Shown here: piece after piece, positions 12,683 through 24,759 of the stretch | How positions within the stretch are numbered: position 1 is the stretch's first letter | How the letters are laid out: every line of letters starts with the position of its first letter | Assembly: GCA_947179155.2 (NCBI GenBank) | Contig: OX359269.1 | Coordinates: 54,689,524-54,753,523, forward strand | DNA from: Hedera helix | Taxonomy: Eukaryota; Streptophyta; Magnoliopsida; Apiales; Araliaceae | Length of the DNA stretch: 64,000 nt | Direction of reading: 5' to 3' | Translations under genes and position numbers: made by a program | The notes under the pieces: generated by a model | The model's database searches: none | Seen by the model: only the letters and a program-made list of their open reading frames with translations | Told to the model about the DNA's origin: nothing

Positions 12683-14005
12683 TATTGTGCTTAAAATATT
12701 TTTATAAAAAAGAAACAAACTTAGCCGAATAAGTATAAGTGTATAGTATTCAAATAATACATCAATTTTAATTATTAAAAAGTGGGATATGATATTGAAA
12801 TTTGTGTCGTGTTCTATTTTTTAATGATTAGGAGGATGTAGTATTTAGTTGTGTTAGGACTTTGTGTAAGTAGACTTGTCCAACTTAACCAAAGGAAAGC
12901 CCAGTGAATCAGCACTATCCATGCCATAGTAGCTAAATAAATTCAAGTACAACCTGCTTGATAAGGGAACTTCCAATTGGGGCTTCAGCTAAGTGTCTAC
13001 CTGAGCAAGAAGAGTTATGTTTAATTCTTTTTCTTGCACTCCATGACTGAAACTTCGGATCTGTCTATAGTGGGGGCCTTGTACTATCAAGTAATCCCAA
13101 ACATTGATTGGATTTCGTGCAATGATGGTTACACTTATTTCAAAGTATACCGAGGTTGAGTCAAATTGGTGGTCAATTGTGTGGATATATCTGCGAAACT
13201 AAGTAATTATTGAGTTGCACCATTTCCAGATCTACATTAAATATTTGGCATGTGATAGAGCTACCCAATCCTAATGCTACGAGGTTGAGCCAAATTGGTG
13301 GTCAATTGTATGGAATTATTCATTTCACATACTTCTTTAGAAAATAAAATTCATAAATTTAAAAGAAATGTGAATAGTCTATTCTATTTCAATAGCAAAA
13401 TTAAACGCAATATTTTCATTCTATACGAATGAGTTATTTCATTATTACCTTCATTCTTTTAATTCAAAAGTAACATAAGTTCTTCATGTCCAAAAGATGT
13501 TCATACAATTGCAGCCAATACATGTGTAAGTATCTCTTTATTGGGCTCGATTGTGGGGTACTCCACTTTTTTCTTCTTCTTTTAATTACAAAATCTTCAC
13601 ATTGATCAACTTGTTCATTTATCCCGTCTACTAGAGCAAACCTACCAAACGGCATCTATGAGTTGTTAATTTGTTATGATCGGTAAAGAGAGCAGACTGA
13701 TAGTAACTTTTATATCAATTTATAACAAGACAAATAATGAATAATTTTAATTAATACCAAGTCAACTCGACAATCCAACTTTAGTCACTCTAGTCCAACT
13801 TTTTATATCAATTCATAACAAGACGAGATATTTTTTTTTTGTACTTTCCTATCTTTCTGATGAAAAAGCTCAAATATTTTTTGAAATTTTCTTGCTTATT
13901 GATAAAAAAAATTGAGATTCCCATAAAGTTTTAAAATTTCTATGAGGCCTTTTCTCTCTCATATTATCTTGTTTTGATTCTTAGAGTCATCAAATTTGAT
14001 ACATA

Positions 14006-14008
<3 letters not shown>

Positions 14009-14063
<55 letters not shown>

Positions 14064-14072
14064 TATATATAT
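14009..14072. repeat. (AT)n microsatellite
   Basis: About 64 bp of nearly uninterrupted AT dinucleotides with one AA interruption. Confidence 0.95.
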
Positions 14073-14842
14073 GGATATAAAGGCTATTAAAGTCGCAAGA
14101 TTCATCAACTGTGACACTAGGCGAAAAGACCTGCATGCTAATCTCTTACACTAGCAAGCAACACCTTCCCAATTTTATGGACTAATTAGTAGAGCCAGCT
14201 ATGAAAATATCTCAAAGAAGGTTGGTAATTGAGTGACATGCTGCTATGTACGTGCCTCAATTCCTTTGTTTATTTCACCAATTTTTTATATATCCAATTG
14301 TTATTTAAAAATGTGCGGGCTTGATCAAAATTGTTATTATTCTTAGTATGTTTCTGAGCTGAGGCATTATGCTCCAACCGTGCCAATTATCTTAGTGGAA
14401 GCCAAAGTAGTAAACTTTTAATCACACTTACGAACAGTCTAATCATAAATCATGGTTAACGAGCCCTTTTAATTGTTCTCAAATCAATTTGACAGTCAAA
14501 GATTTATTTTTGAACACTCGGTAGTCCAATAAATTTTTAGATTATTTTTTTTATAATTAAATATGACATAAATTCATTTTTAATAACTTCTCAAATTATA
14601 AACTAAATGAATTATATATATATATATATATATATTTTAACTCTTATTTCAATGTATATAGTTTAATATCTCATTTGCTAGTCTTTTCACATTTTTCTTT
14701 ATTATATATAAACCCATAACTGCAGTAACTTTTAGTTCATTAAAGAACTAACAAAAATACCAAATTTCTACTTCTGATATATTAACAAAAAAAATTATAA
14801 TATAACGGTCCTTTCCTATTTATTTCGACTTGTAATTCGTCA

Positions 14843-14847
14843 ATAGA
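14843..14847. repeat. Left target-site duplication ATAGA of the outer element
   Basis: ATAGA precedes the TGTAATGTCC start of the 5' LTR and recurs immediately after the 3' LTR at 39882-39886. Five bases is the normal duplication size for Ty3/Gypsy integrases. Confidence 0.95.
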
Positions 14848-16383
14848 TGTAATGTCCTAGAATTTCCACATCTTTATTAATTAAATTATTAATTTAATTT
14901 CCAACGAGTTATTTTTTCGAGATTATTTAAATCTTTTTATGTGATTAATTAATTATGTGATTAAATAATTATGTAATTAATTACTAAAATTAATTAAAGG
15001 GGGTCACTAATAGGTTATTAAATTAGTGAACAAACCCTAAAGTTTTAATATCAAATTAATTGATAAGTTTCCTATTAATTAAATATTCAATTAAATTGAA
15101 TATAATGAGTGAATTAAATATAATAAATTAATTAATATGATTATTAATTAATGTAAATAATGTGAAATATTAATAATAATATTTATTAGTCCAATTAGTA
15201 ATTTAATACTTATGGGTTAGAATATTTAATTATTTATTCAAGGTAATTATTTATTTAATCATGGATTGAATAATTAATGTATAAATTATTAAATTAGCCC
15301 AACATGGGTCAATTAGTAGCCCAAGTGGGGAATAATAAAATTTGACAATTTAGTAGCCCAAACAATTTAATAGAAGCCCAATTGGTATTTTAAATTAAAG
15401 CCCAATGTTTGGCCCACTTGGAAAATACTTAAATTAACTTATTAATTATAAAAAAAATTGGAAAATGACAATCAAATTGGGACAAGGAAGAGAGATCAGC
15501 CGAGAGCTTCATGGGAGAGAGAAAAAGTGATTTTTGATATTTTATTTTATTTTTCATTTATTTAATTAAGGATTGCTTGTTTTAATTTTTGTAGTACATG
15601 AAACCATGCTTCTTTTCACCAACTATGTATGGACTAAATTGCTTGTGTAAGTATCCTTGCTATCTCATTATGGAAATTTGATAGATATAGATTTTATATC
15701 TATGACCATTGTAAGTATACTTACAATTTTGTAGTTTTTGAAAATCATTTCTCATCTTTTATTTTCAAACAAAAGAGAGAGCTAGAGAGCATTTGAGAGT
15801 GAGAAAATAGTGAGAGCAAAATACTAAGAGAGGAGAAGGAGTTCTTGGTGCATGTCATCTTCATTCATCACCTACTTTGGAAGAAAAAGAAAGATAGCCA
15901 TTAAATCAAGGTAATGGTTATTTTAAATAAAGTTTGGTTTTTAAATTAAATAAATCACCATGTTAGTATAAGCATGTTAATATAATTATTAATGTGTAGA
16001 GGTAATATTTATGCCATGCTTGAGTTTAATATGTTTGGTTTGTATTTTGGTATATTTTATATGCTAAAATATGTGTTTAGTAGTGTGTAAACAAGTTTTG
16101 AAATATATTACCAAAAATATTTTTGTAAAACTTAGGTTTGATGTTCTAATATTATAGAACATTAAATCATGAGAAAAACAAAGTTTGAATCACTCAAAAT
16201 GGAGTTATACACAAAAAGTTATGATTTGTGGTAGTTTATGTGATGTAAAAATTTTTATAAAAAAAATAATAATATTAAATCATGAAAAATTAATTTTTCA
16301 TGTTATAAATTAATATAAGGTGATTGGTAATTTTTTTGGATTTTTATTGAAGAGTTAAAGATTTATTGAAGGTATATTTTTAT

Positions 16384-16720
16384 TTAAAATGGGTAGCCGG
16401 AAACACTGTTCACATTCTGCTTGGAAGAGAAATTTAACACTGGCCGCGCAATGCGCGAGCCACTGTTCACCCACCGACGCGGAGCCAAACGACGTCGTTT
16501 TGCATCGGCAGAAAATTTCTTCCGCGCGTTATGCGCGGAAGCCATTTCCGGATTGCCAAAAACGGCGCCGTTTTGGTCCGAAAATATTATAACGCGCGCC
16601 ATGCGCGGTAATAAATTTTCGGCGAAATTACCATTTTGCCCCTCCGTGTTTTTCTTGGCAGAATTACCATTCTGCCCTCGGTCCGGTTTTTCAACTTATT
16701 TACGAAAATGCCATTCGGGT
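16384..16720. promoter_or_regulatory. GC-rich palindrome island in outer 5' LTR
   Basis: Two palindromic motifs alternate. Motif A (CGCGCNNTGCGCG-like) is at 16444-16457, 16522-16538 and 16593-16608. Motif B is AAACGACGTCGTTTT at 16487-16501 and AAAAACGGCGCCGTTTT at 16558-16574. They are followed by three roughly 35-bp repeats built on ATTACCATTTTGCCCCTCC. The island stands out against AT-rich surroundings and recurs in the related nested element, which suggests a conserved regulatory role. That role is inferred, not shown. Confidence 0.55.
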
Positions 16721-16879
16721 TAATTTTAATTAATTTAAATATTTGAAAATTAATTTAAAATTATAACAAAAATAATAATAATACAAAAATAATATTGGGG
16801 AGGATATTTTTCATAAAGTTTAATATTTAAATATTTTAAATATTAATCTAGTTAGCTAAACCATGGTTAGGTTAAATAA

Positions 16880-17460
16880 ATTTATTATTTATTTATTATT
16901 TTAAATGTTAATAATAAATAAAGATGATAAATTAGCAATTATTATTTAATGCCTATTAAATAATATTTAAAGAGAGATAAAATTTATAAATTTATTATTT
17001 ATTATTTAAATCTTATTAAATAATAAATAAAGATAATTAGGTAATTAATTATTATTTAATTAACATTAAATAACGATTAATGGAAATTAAGTTATTAGAG
17101 GAATAATTTATTATTTAATTTAAATAATAAATAAGAATGATTTGATTATTATTTAACCTTAAATAATAATTAAAATTAATTAAATAATTAATTATTATTT
17201 AATTGACATTAAATAATAATTAAAGAGGATTAAGATTAGTAAACTATTATTTAATTTCCTTAATTAAATAATAAGTAAGGTTAATTACTTGGTTAATTAT
17301 TGGTTGATTAACATTAAATTAAAGAAGGTTAAAATTAAGTTAATAATTATTTATTATTAAGTACAATTAGTTATGATTTATAATAACTAGAGTTAATTAA
17401 TTAATTTCTATTTAATCAATATTAAATAGTAATTAAAAAGAGATTGAGTTAATAAAATAA
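16880..17460. repeat. Array of AT-rich inverted repeats in outer LTR
   Basis: Successive short foldbacks of the form TTATTATTTAATT...AATTAAATAATAA, each with arms of about 10-15 bases, follow one another for nearly 600 bp. A similar array occupies the matching part of the nested element's LTR. Confidence 0.7.
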
Positions 17461-18723
17461 ATCGAATTTAATTAAACAATTATAATAAGTTGTTTAAAGG
17501 TTTAATAAGTGTCCAACACTTAAGAAAAATATTTTCTAACTTATTAAATTATTAACCTAAAATGATTAAGTGTCTATAAGGTTAATAATATTGTTTTGAC
17601 TAATGAAATTTATGTGTTAGTACTTATGTGGTAAATAAGTTCGTTATTAAGCGTATAATTATGCAAATACGTCGTACTAATTATTAGACCGACTTTATTA
17701 ATGTTAGGTCTTTCAAAGCAAGTTAGTTAAAGCTAGACAATTATTGTAGCTGAGCAAACAGGCAAGTTCTCTAACCCTACTCAATTATTATTGCTGAACA
17801 AGTTTCCATACTTGTATTTATTGTTAAAGCTTGAAGTGGTTTAATTATCGAAAATTATTCCACATCCATATTGTTTATACAATCGCACTTAGTGCATTTG
17901 AAGCTTGTTAGTTCTTGATTCATGAACTGTATTAAAAATGTCTGAAGCTAATAGTTCAGCTAGACATTGCGTTTCTAAATTCAATAACTGGAATACTTTT
18001 AAAAGCTTATCCAAACCATTGTTGGGTGCGGATTTCTTATATTAAGACTGAGAATTGAACAACCCTAAATTAGGGGATTTTGTGTCGGGAAACCGACTTT
18101 GGCGCCAGTGACTAAATGTAATGCATATACAGCGGGTTGAATAGGCTGATCCCCTTGAAAACCAAACAACTCAAAGGGTCGGAGGAAACTCTATTGTACC
18201 CTCGTTAGTTCAGGGTCCTTGGTGACCACTCAGCATTTTAAGATTCAAATAGTCTGTTTATTAAAATTTGAATCTTGTTTCATTCACAATTGTTATATCT
18301 ATTGTTGAACCATTGATGTCATTTCCCATTCATTCATGATATATTAAATCTCCATGATTGTTCTAAACTTGCTGAGCAAACTAGTTGCTCATTCTTGCTA
18401 TATCATGAACCATTTTCAGATAGACCCGATTGCTCGAAGAAGGATAAGGGAAAAGGAAAAGCCCGAGATTAAGTTAGCTTATGCATGCTAATTAGATATT
18501 TAAATATGTATTTACTGTTGAAGAACCTTTTGTAATTCCTTATGATAGGAACTGTTTTTATGTTAAGGTTGATAGACCCTGGTATTGTAACCTTTTGAAG
18601 GGAACCAATATGTATTATTCCGCGATATTTAAATGCAATGTATGTATTTAATTGTTAGTAATGTGTTGAATAGTGAGAACCAAACTCGAGGTTATGGAAC
18701 CCGGATTTGGGGTCGTCACAGGT

Positions 18724-18735
18724 TGGTATCAGAGC
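18724..18735 (+). promoter_or_regulatory. Primer binding site, initiator tRNA-Met
   Basis: TGGTATCAGAGC, three bases after the 5' LTR end, is complementary to the 3' end of plant initiator methionine tRNA and is the standard minus-strand primer site of many plant LTR retrotransposons. Confidence 0.95.
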
Positions 18736-18964
18736 TGTAGGTTAGAAACGTTAGGATTTGCGAAACCTAAGTTATAACCTTAGTATTAAACTCATATCGA
18801 GTGCGTTAGGGGATGAATCGGGGAGATTCATCATGTTGTGTATTTTTGGAGATGGATTGAGAAAATCCATCGAGCCGAGATGTACATGATAAAATATCAT
18901 TTCATTTCATCAATGAATATATTTTATTGCTGTACTAACGTGTGTTATTGTTTTATGTTATAGG

Positions 18965-19822
18965 ATGGCAGAGATCGGACAGTCGAGTCGCACTGCTGAG
19001 GAGGACTATATTGATATCCATATGGATACTGCACAGCCGCTGGTGGCTGCACCCGTAGAGGAGCCAGAGTCAGATCCTGAGGAGGGGGATCGTGTGGAGC
19101 CCGTCTGGGGCGGAGTCATGAGGCCTTACAGTGAGGATTAGGCAGAGTCAGAGGAGTCTGAGGAGGAGGAGTCAGCTGATGGCATGGGCACTACTGCCGC
19201 TGACATCATAGAGGGACTGACAGATAGGAACGAGGGGCTGGAGGCAAGGGTCCAGCATCTAGAGGAGCAGAATCTGACCCATCAGCACATGGAGGATCAG
19301 TATAGGGATGCGGCTTATCAGTTCTCTGGCGAGAACACAGAGCTGAAGGAGAGGATTGTAGGACTTGAGGATCAGGTACAGGAGTACGAGGATTCAGTAG
19401 AGCACTTTGCGGTGCTAACTCATCAGCTGGTAGAGCAGGATGTAGAGCTGCAAGCCAAATTGGCAGTGGTTGAGACTAGGTTGGCTGAGGCTGAGCTGAA
19501 GGTTCAGCAAGTACAGGCAGAGAAGGCCGCCATCCGTGCACACTGGCAGGAGGCGGTAGAGGACCGAATGGAGATGGAGAGACAGCGGGATGCCGCTTAT
19601 GGTCAGATGATTGAGCTAGAGGAGGAGGTCCGCGAGAAGCGGGTGAGGACGGATAGACTTAGTTACGTCTACCGATCTTCATATGGTAGGCTTCAGAGCA
19701 GGGTGCACTACTACCCAGCTGAGGAGGGCCAGTCTATGCACACCATCAGCAGGAGTGTGGTGATGGCCATCGGGGATGAGGAGTATGACGACGCGATCCG
19801 TAGGGGGATGCACATTCAGTAG
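18965..19822 (+). pseudogene. Extra acidic coiled-coil ORF upstream of gag, one amber codon
   Basis: From the ATG at 18965 the frame runs 285 codons to the TAG at 19820-19822, broken only by one TAG at 19139-19141 (codon 59). The first 75 residues are very acidic (Glu/Asp/Ser rich). Residues of about 75-235 are heptad-rich, Glu/Gln/Arg/Leu-rich sequence typical of a long coiled coil. The C-terminal 50 residues are mixed. I recognise no known domain, and it is not Gag: the Gag homology, zinc knuckles and pol follow in a separate ORF 353 bp later. Its base composition matches the gag-pol region rather than the LTRs. It could be an accessory protein ORF or a captured host coiled-coil fragment. 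An internal ATG at 19184 would give a 212-residue product avoiding the stop. Confidence 0.65.
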
Positions 19823-20175
19823 TAGTAGTAGTTGTGTTCTAATTTCGTATGTAAATAGATGCAGTAAAACCCAACTTTTGTTTTATTAGAGGGTTAATAT
19901 GTCACTAAATCCCAACTCTAGGAAGTTGTAGGATATGTCAGATCCCATCTTTTGTAGCTTCTCTGGGATAGAAGCAGTTATAGCAGTATGCTTTTGATGT
20001 AAAGTGCTACGCACTCCTGTTTTAGCATATGAGTATAAATGCAGTTGAATTTATGTTTATATGCGTGTGGAAATAATTACTTGTATTTTAGCTAAACATT
20101 GTCTAAGATACAAAATAATGAAATGAAAAAGATGAAACCAGTATAATAATGTAAAATTTTTGTTTATAACAGAAA

Positions 20176-23100
20176 ATGCCGCCACGTAGACAACCACCAA
20201 GGAACCAGGGGGTAGAAGAGTCAGTTAACAACGACGCGGGGGGTCACAATGTAGACCCTATGCAAAACTTCGTCGACATGCTAGCTGAGGCAATGCAACA
20301 CAGACATCCTGTTGTAGCAAATCCACCACCACCACCACCAACTCAGTTGGCAAATTTCAAAGATTTTAAAGCGGTGGGACCGCCAGAGTTTAGGGGAACG
20401 TCGGACCCGATAGAGGCCCAGTCTTGGATAAAGGAGATAGAGAAGGCGTTCGTTATCGCAAGAGTAGCTGAGGAGCAAAAGACAGTTTTTGCTACCTACA
20501 TGATGAAGGGCGAAGCCAATTTCTGGTGGGAAGCCAATCAGAATAGGGCTGGGGATGGTGTGGTGCCCTGGACAAAATTTAAGGAAATATTCGACGAGAA
20601 TTATTTCCCGAAAAGTATGAAAAGTAGGATGGAGGTAAGGTTTCTAGAACTGAAACAGGAGAACATGTCGGTACCGGAGTACGCGGCAAAATTTAATGAG
20701 CTGGCCAGGTTCGCTCCACATCAGGTAGACACGGAGGAACGCAAGGCCAGGAGGTTCGAGAATGGATTGAGACCTTGGATATTCAACAAGGTAGCAGTAC
20801 TGCAGATTGACTCGTTCGCAACTTTGCTAGAGAAGTCAATCATTGCTGAAGGAGGAAGTGACGCGTTAACCAAGTACAACCAGGAGAGAAACAAGAAGAA
20901 AAGTGAAGGGGGAAGCAAGAACAGCAACAGTGGAGGCAATAATAACAACAATAATAACAACAAGCGCAAATGGGACAACAGCAGCAACGACAAGAGCTCG
21001 GGGAATCAACAAGGAAGTGTTCAGAAAAAGCCAGCATGCAATATATGTGGAAAGAACCACTTCGGAGAGTGCAGGAAAGGGAAGAATACATGCTACAATT
21101 GTGGTCAGGTGGGACATATTTCTCCAAATTGTCCCCTCCCAAAGAAAGTGAGATGTTTTTCTTGCGGAGCATCTGACCACCTGATAAAGGATTGCCCTAA
21201 GAAGAAGAATGACGGGGGTAGCGGCTACAGGGGCAATAACAGCAAATTGGCTATCGGGGGACCGGTACCACAGAACAAGCCGACAGCCCGGACTTTCAAC
21301 ATGACGGTACAGGATGCCGTGGGGTCAAAAGACGTGGTGTCAGGTATTATTCCGATCAATAATATAAATGCATATGTATTGTTTGATTCGGGTGCTACCT
21401 GTTCATTTGTGTCTGATGATTTCGCTAGACGATTAGAGTTGCCTAGGGACAAACTAGAAAACTCAATGAACATAGAAGTTGCTAATAAAGAAGTGATACC
21501 GGTAGAGTACATACATAGAAATTGTTGTGCTGAAATCAGGGGTCAGAAATTAAATGTGAATCTAATTCCAATACGTCTGGGGGAATTTGATGTAATACTT
21601 GGGATGGATTGGTTGTTTAACCACGGGGCGATAATCGATTGTCAGAAGAAGTGCATACACCTTAAGACACCAAATAAGTCTAAGGTCGTATTTTATGGCA
21701 GCAAATCGTCAAGACAGTCTTCTTGTCTGACGATGATGCAGGCCAAGAAATTATTGAAGAAAGGTTGTGTAGGGTATTTGGCTCATGTGGTTGACACACA
21801 AGTGGTGAGTCCCGAGATGGAGCAAATACCAGTAGTTAGGGAGTTTACGGATGTTTTTCCAGATGTACTGCCGGGTTTACCGCCGGACAGGGAGATAGAA
21901 TTTGTGATTGATTTAGTACCGGGGACAGCACCGATATCGAAAGCACCATATAGGATGGCTCCGGTAGAACTGAAGGAATTGATGGTGCAATTGCAGGAGT
22001 TGTTAGATAATAAGTACATTCAGCCAAGTGTTTCTCCATGGGGAGCACCGGTGCTGTTTGTAAAGAAGAAGGATGGATCGATGAGATTGTGTATGGATTA
22101 TAGAGAGCTGAATAAGGTGACAATTAAGAACAAGTACCCGTTACCACGAATTGACGATCTTTTCGATCAATTGAAAGGGGCGAAGTACTTTTCAAAGATT
22201 GACTTAAGGACTGGTTATCATCAGTTGAAAGTCAGGAAGGAGGATATACCCAAGACGGCATTCAGAACTCGATATGGGCATTATGAGTTTCTGGTGATGT
22301 CGTTTGGACTAACGAATGCTCCAGCCGCATTTATGGACATGATGAACAGAATATTCAAGCAATACTTGGATAAATTTGTAGTCGTGTTCATTGACGATAT
22401 TCTGGTGTATTCCAAAACGGAGGAGGAGCATGCTGAACACCTAAGATTGGTGTTGGAGATTTTACGGAAGGAGCGGTTGTACGCTAAGTTTTCAAAGTGT
22501 GAATTCTGGTTGGAAAGAGTTCAATTTTTAGGTCATGTTATTGACAAGGAAGGAGTTTCGGTTGATCCGGCGAAGGTTGAATCGGTAATGAATTGGGAGC
22601 AACCAAGGACGCCGACAGAAGTAAGAAGTTTCTTAGGGTTAGCGGGTTACTATCGGAGGTTCATTCAAGACTTCTCAAAGATAGCAACACCGTTGACCAA
22701 CTTAACAAGAAAGACGGTGAAATACGTGTGGACAGAGAAGTGTGAGGAAAGTTTTCAGGAGTTAAAGAAAAGACTTAGTGAAGCACCTGTATTGACCTTA
22801 CCAGACGATACAGGAGGTTTTACGGTCTACAGTGATGCATCGCACAAGGGGCTTGGCTGTGTGCTTATGCAAAACGGCAAAGTCGTTGCGTATGCGTCCA
22901 GACAATTAAAAGATTATGAGAAGGGATATCCTACCCACGACTTGGAGCTGGCAGCGGTAGTGTTTGCCCTTAAAATTTGGAGACATTATCTATACGGAGA
23001 AAAATGTGAGATATTCACAGACCATAAGAGTCTGAAGTATATCTTCACACAGAAGGAGTTGAATATGAGGCAACGGAGATGGTTGGAATTGATCAAAGAT

Positions 23101-24711
23101 TATGATTGTGAAATTCTATATCATCCCGGCAAAGCCAACGTAGTAGCGGATGCTCTGAGTAGAAAGAGCAGGGAGAAATTGTTCATATTGACAGATCAAG
23201 AACAATTGGTTCAAGAGATGGCTCGAATGGAGTTGGAAGTGAGAAGTCCAAACGAGTCAATAGAAGTCGAGGTGAGCCCAACCTTGTTAGATAGGGTGAA
23301 AGAGGCTCAAGACAAAGATGAGGAATGTGACAGAATCCGGAAGAGGATGACCGATGGAGAAGAGGTCAAGTTTAAAATTGATAGCATGGGATTGCTGAGA
23401 TTTGAAAATCGTGTTTGGGTACCGCTAGTGCCTGAATTACGAGAGGAAATTTTGCAAGAGGCCCACAGTACGAGATACTCGATACATCCGGGGAGTACGA
23501 AGATGTATCAAGATCTACGTCAGCATTTTTGGTGGCCGAATTTAAAGAGGGAGGTTGCAGAATGTGTCAGCCGATGCCTAACTTGTCAAAGGGTAAAGGC
23601 CGAACATCAGAGACCAAGTGGATTGTTACAGCCGTTAGAAATTCCTGAGTGGAAATGGGAGCATATCACAATGGATTTTGTGGTAGGACTTCCAGCAACA
23701 CAGAAGGGATATGACGCAATTTGGGTGATTGTGGATCGGCTAACAAAGTCAGCGCACTTTTTGCCGATCAAGATCAGGTTCAGTTTGGATCAGTTGTCCA
23801 AACTGTACATCAAAGAGATAGTTTCAAGACATGGGGTGCCGGTATCGATTGTGTCAGACAGAGATCCGCGCTTCACGTCAAAATTTTGGAGAAGTCTTCA
23901 GGAGAGATTGGGGACACAGTTGAGAATGAGTACAGCGTATCATCCGCAGACCGATGGGCAAAGTGAGAGAACAATTCAGACATTGGAAGATATGCTCAGG
24001 GCCTGCGTAATGGATTTCAAGGGCAGTTGGGAAATCCACCTACCACTAGTTGAGTTTGCATACAACAACAGTTATCATGCGAGCATAGGTATGCCGCCTT
24101 ACGAAGCTTTATATGGCAGAAAATGCAGAACACCTCTGTGTTAGGATGAGGTAGGAGAACGCCGACTGTTGGGGCCAGAGTTGGTTCAACAGACGGTAGA
24201 AATTATCAAAGTAATAAGAGCTCGGCTAGTAGCAGCTCAAGACCGTCAAAAGAAATACGCCGATTTACATCGACAGAAACGAGACTTCGAGGTGGGGAGT
24301 TTTGTGTTCATTAAGGTATCTCCCTGGAAAGGGAAGATCAGGTTTGGAAAGAAGGGGAAATTGAGTCCAAGGTTCATAGGACCGTTCGAAATATTGAGAA
24401 GAGTGGGTGAAGTAGCATACGAGGTAGCTTTACCTCCTGAATTGGAACATATTCACAATGTGTTTCACGTGTCGGTATTGCGACCATACAAACCAGACTA
24501 CAAGCACGTTATCTCCTATGAACCAATTCAAGTCGGGAAGGACTTATCATATGAAGAAGTTCCTGTTCAGATACTCGATAGGAAGGAACAGAAACTGAGA
24601 AATAAGATAATTCATTCTGTCAAAGTACTCTGGAAGAATCACGCCATTGAAGAATCTACGTGGGAATTAGAGGAGGAAATGAGGGCAAATTACCCATTTT
24701 TATTTGAGTAA
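20176..24711 (+). pseudogene. Gag-Pol polyprotein with one in-frame amber codon
   Basis: Retrotransposon polyprotein for capsid formation, reverse transcription and integration. Visible parts of the 1,322-residue first segment: retrotransposon Gag core (about 65-235), Asn/Lys-rich linker, CCHC zinc knuckles at 306-319 and 327-340, aspartic protease motif DSGAT at 404, reverse transcriptase with FIDD at 738-741, RNase H around D887, integrase HHCC zinc finger from about 1097 and DDE residues D1167, D1228, E1264 (35 residues between the last two, as expected). Translation stops at TAG 24142-24144, downstream of the DDE core. The same frame continues open for 189 codons and ends with a chromodomain (LDRKEQK...SVKVLWKNH...STWELEEEM). 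The TAG therefore removes the integrase C-terminus and chromodomain unless read through. No other lesion is visible. Confidence 0.95.
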
Positions 24712-24746
24712 CCTTATTTTTACAATTCCGAGGACGGAATTTTTAT

Positions 24747-24759
24747 AAGGAGGGGAGAA
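24747..24759 (+). promoter_or_regulatory. Polypurine tract of outer element
   Basis: AAGGAGGGGAGAA sits immediately before the 3' LTR start and is the expected plus-strand primer. Confidence 0.9.

Larger units (their letters stand above)
12395..14842. other. Intergenic DNA 3' of the golgin gene
   Basis: Golgin 3' UTR sequence probably occupies the first few hundred bases. Beyond that I see no gene. The stretch contains a perfect hairpin near 12648-12682, a 35-bp direct repeat (starting CGAGGTTGAG at about 13150 and 13280), a possible MITE remnant at about 13320-13480, a long AT microsatellite and a short second one near 14615-14635. Confidence 0.7.
14848..18720 (+). repeat. 5' LTR of outer element (3,873 bp)
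   Basis: It begins TGTAATGTCC and ends GGGGTCGTCACA. It contains AT-rich sequence, a GA-rich stretch (about 15770-15840), a GC-rich palindromic island (16384-16720) and an array of AT-rich hairpins (16880-17460). No protein is encoded; the small open frames in the GC island are shadows of the palindromes. Confidence 0.95.

Noticed and set aside
16421..16723. 100-residue open frame in the GC-rich part of the LTR (also at 37582-37884, and 71-residue frames at 28401 and 35100)
   Set aside because: These frames exist because the palindromic GC island is poor in stop codons. Composition follows the repeats, there is no domain, and the homologous island in the other family does not keep the same protein.
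20721..21180. Leu-rich and Cys-rich antisense frames opposite gag
   Set aside because: They are the complement of the Asn/Lys-rich linker and zinc knuckles; the composition is an antisense shadow.
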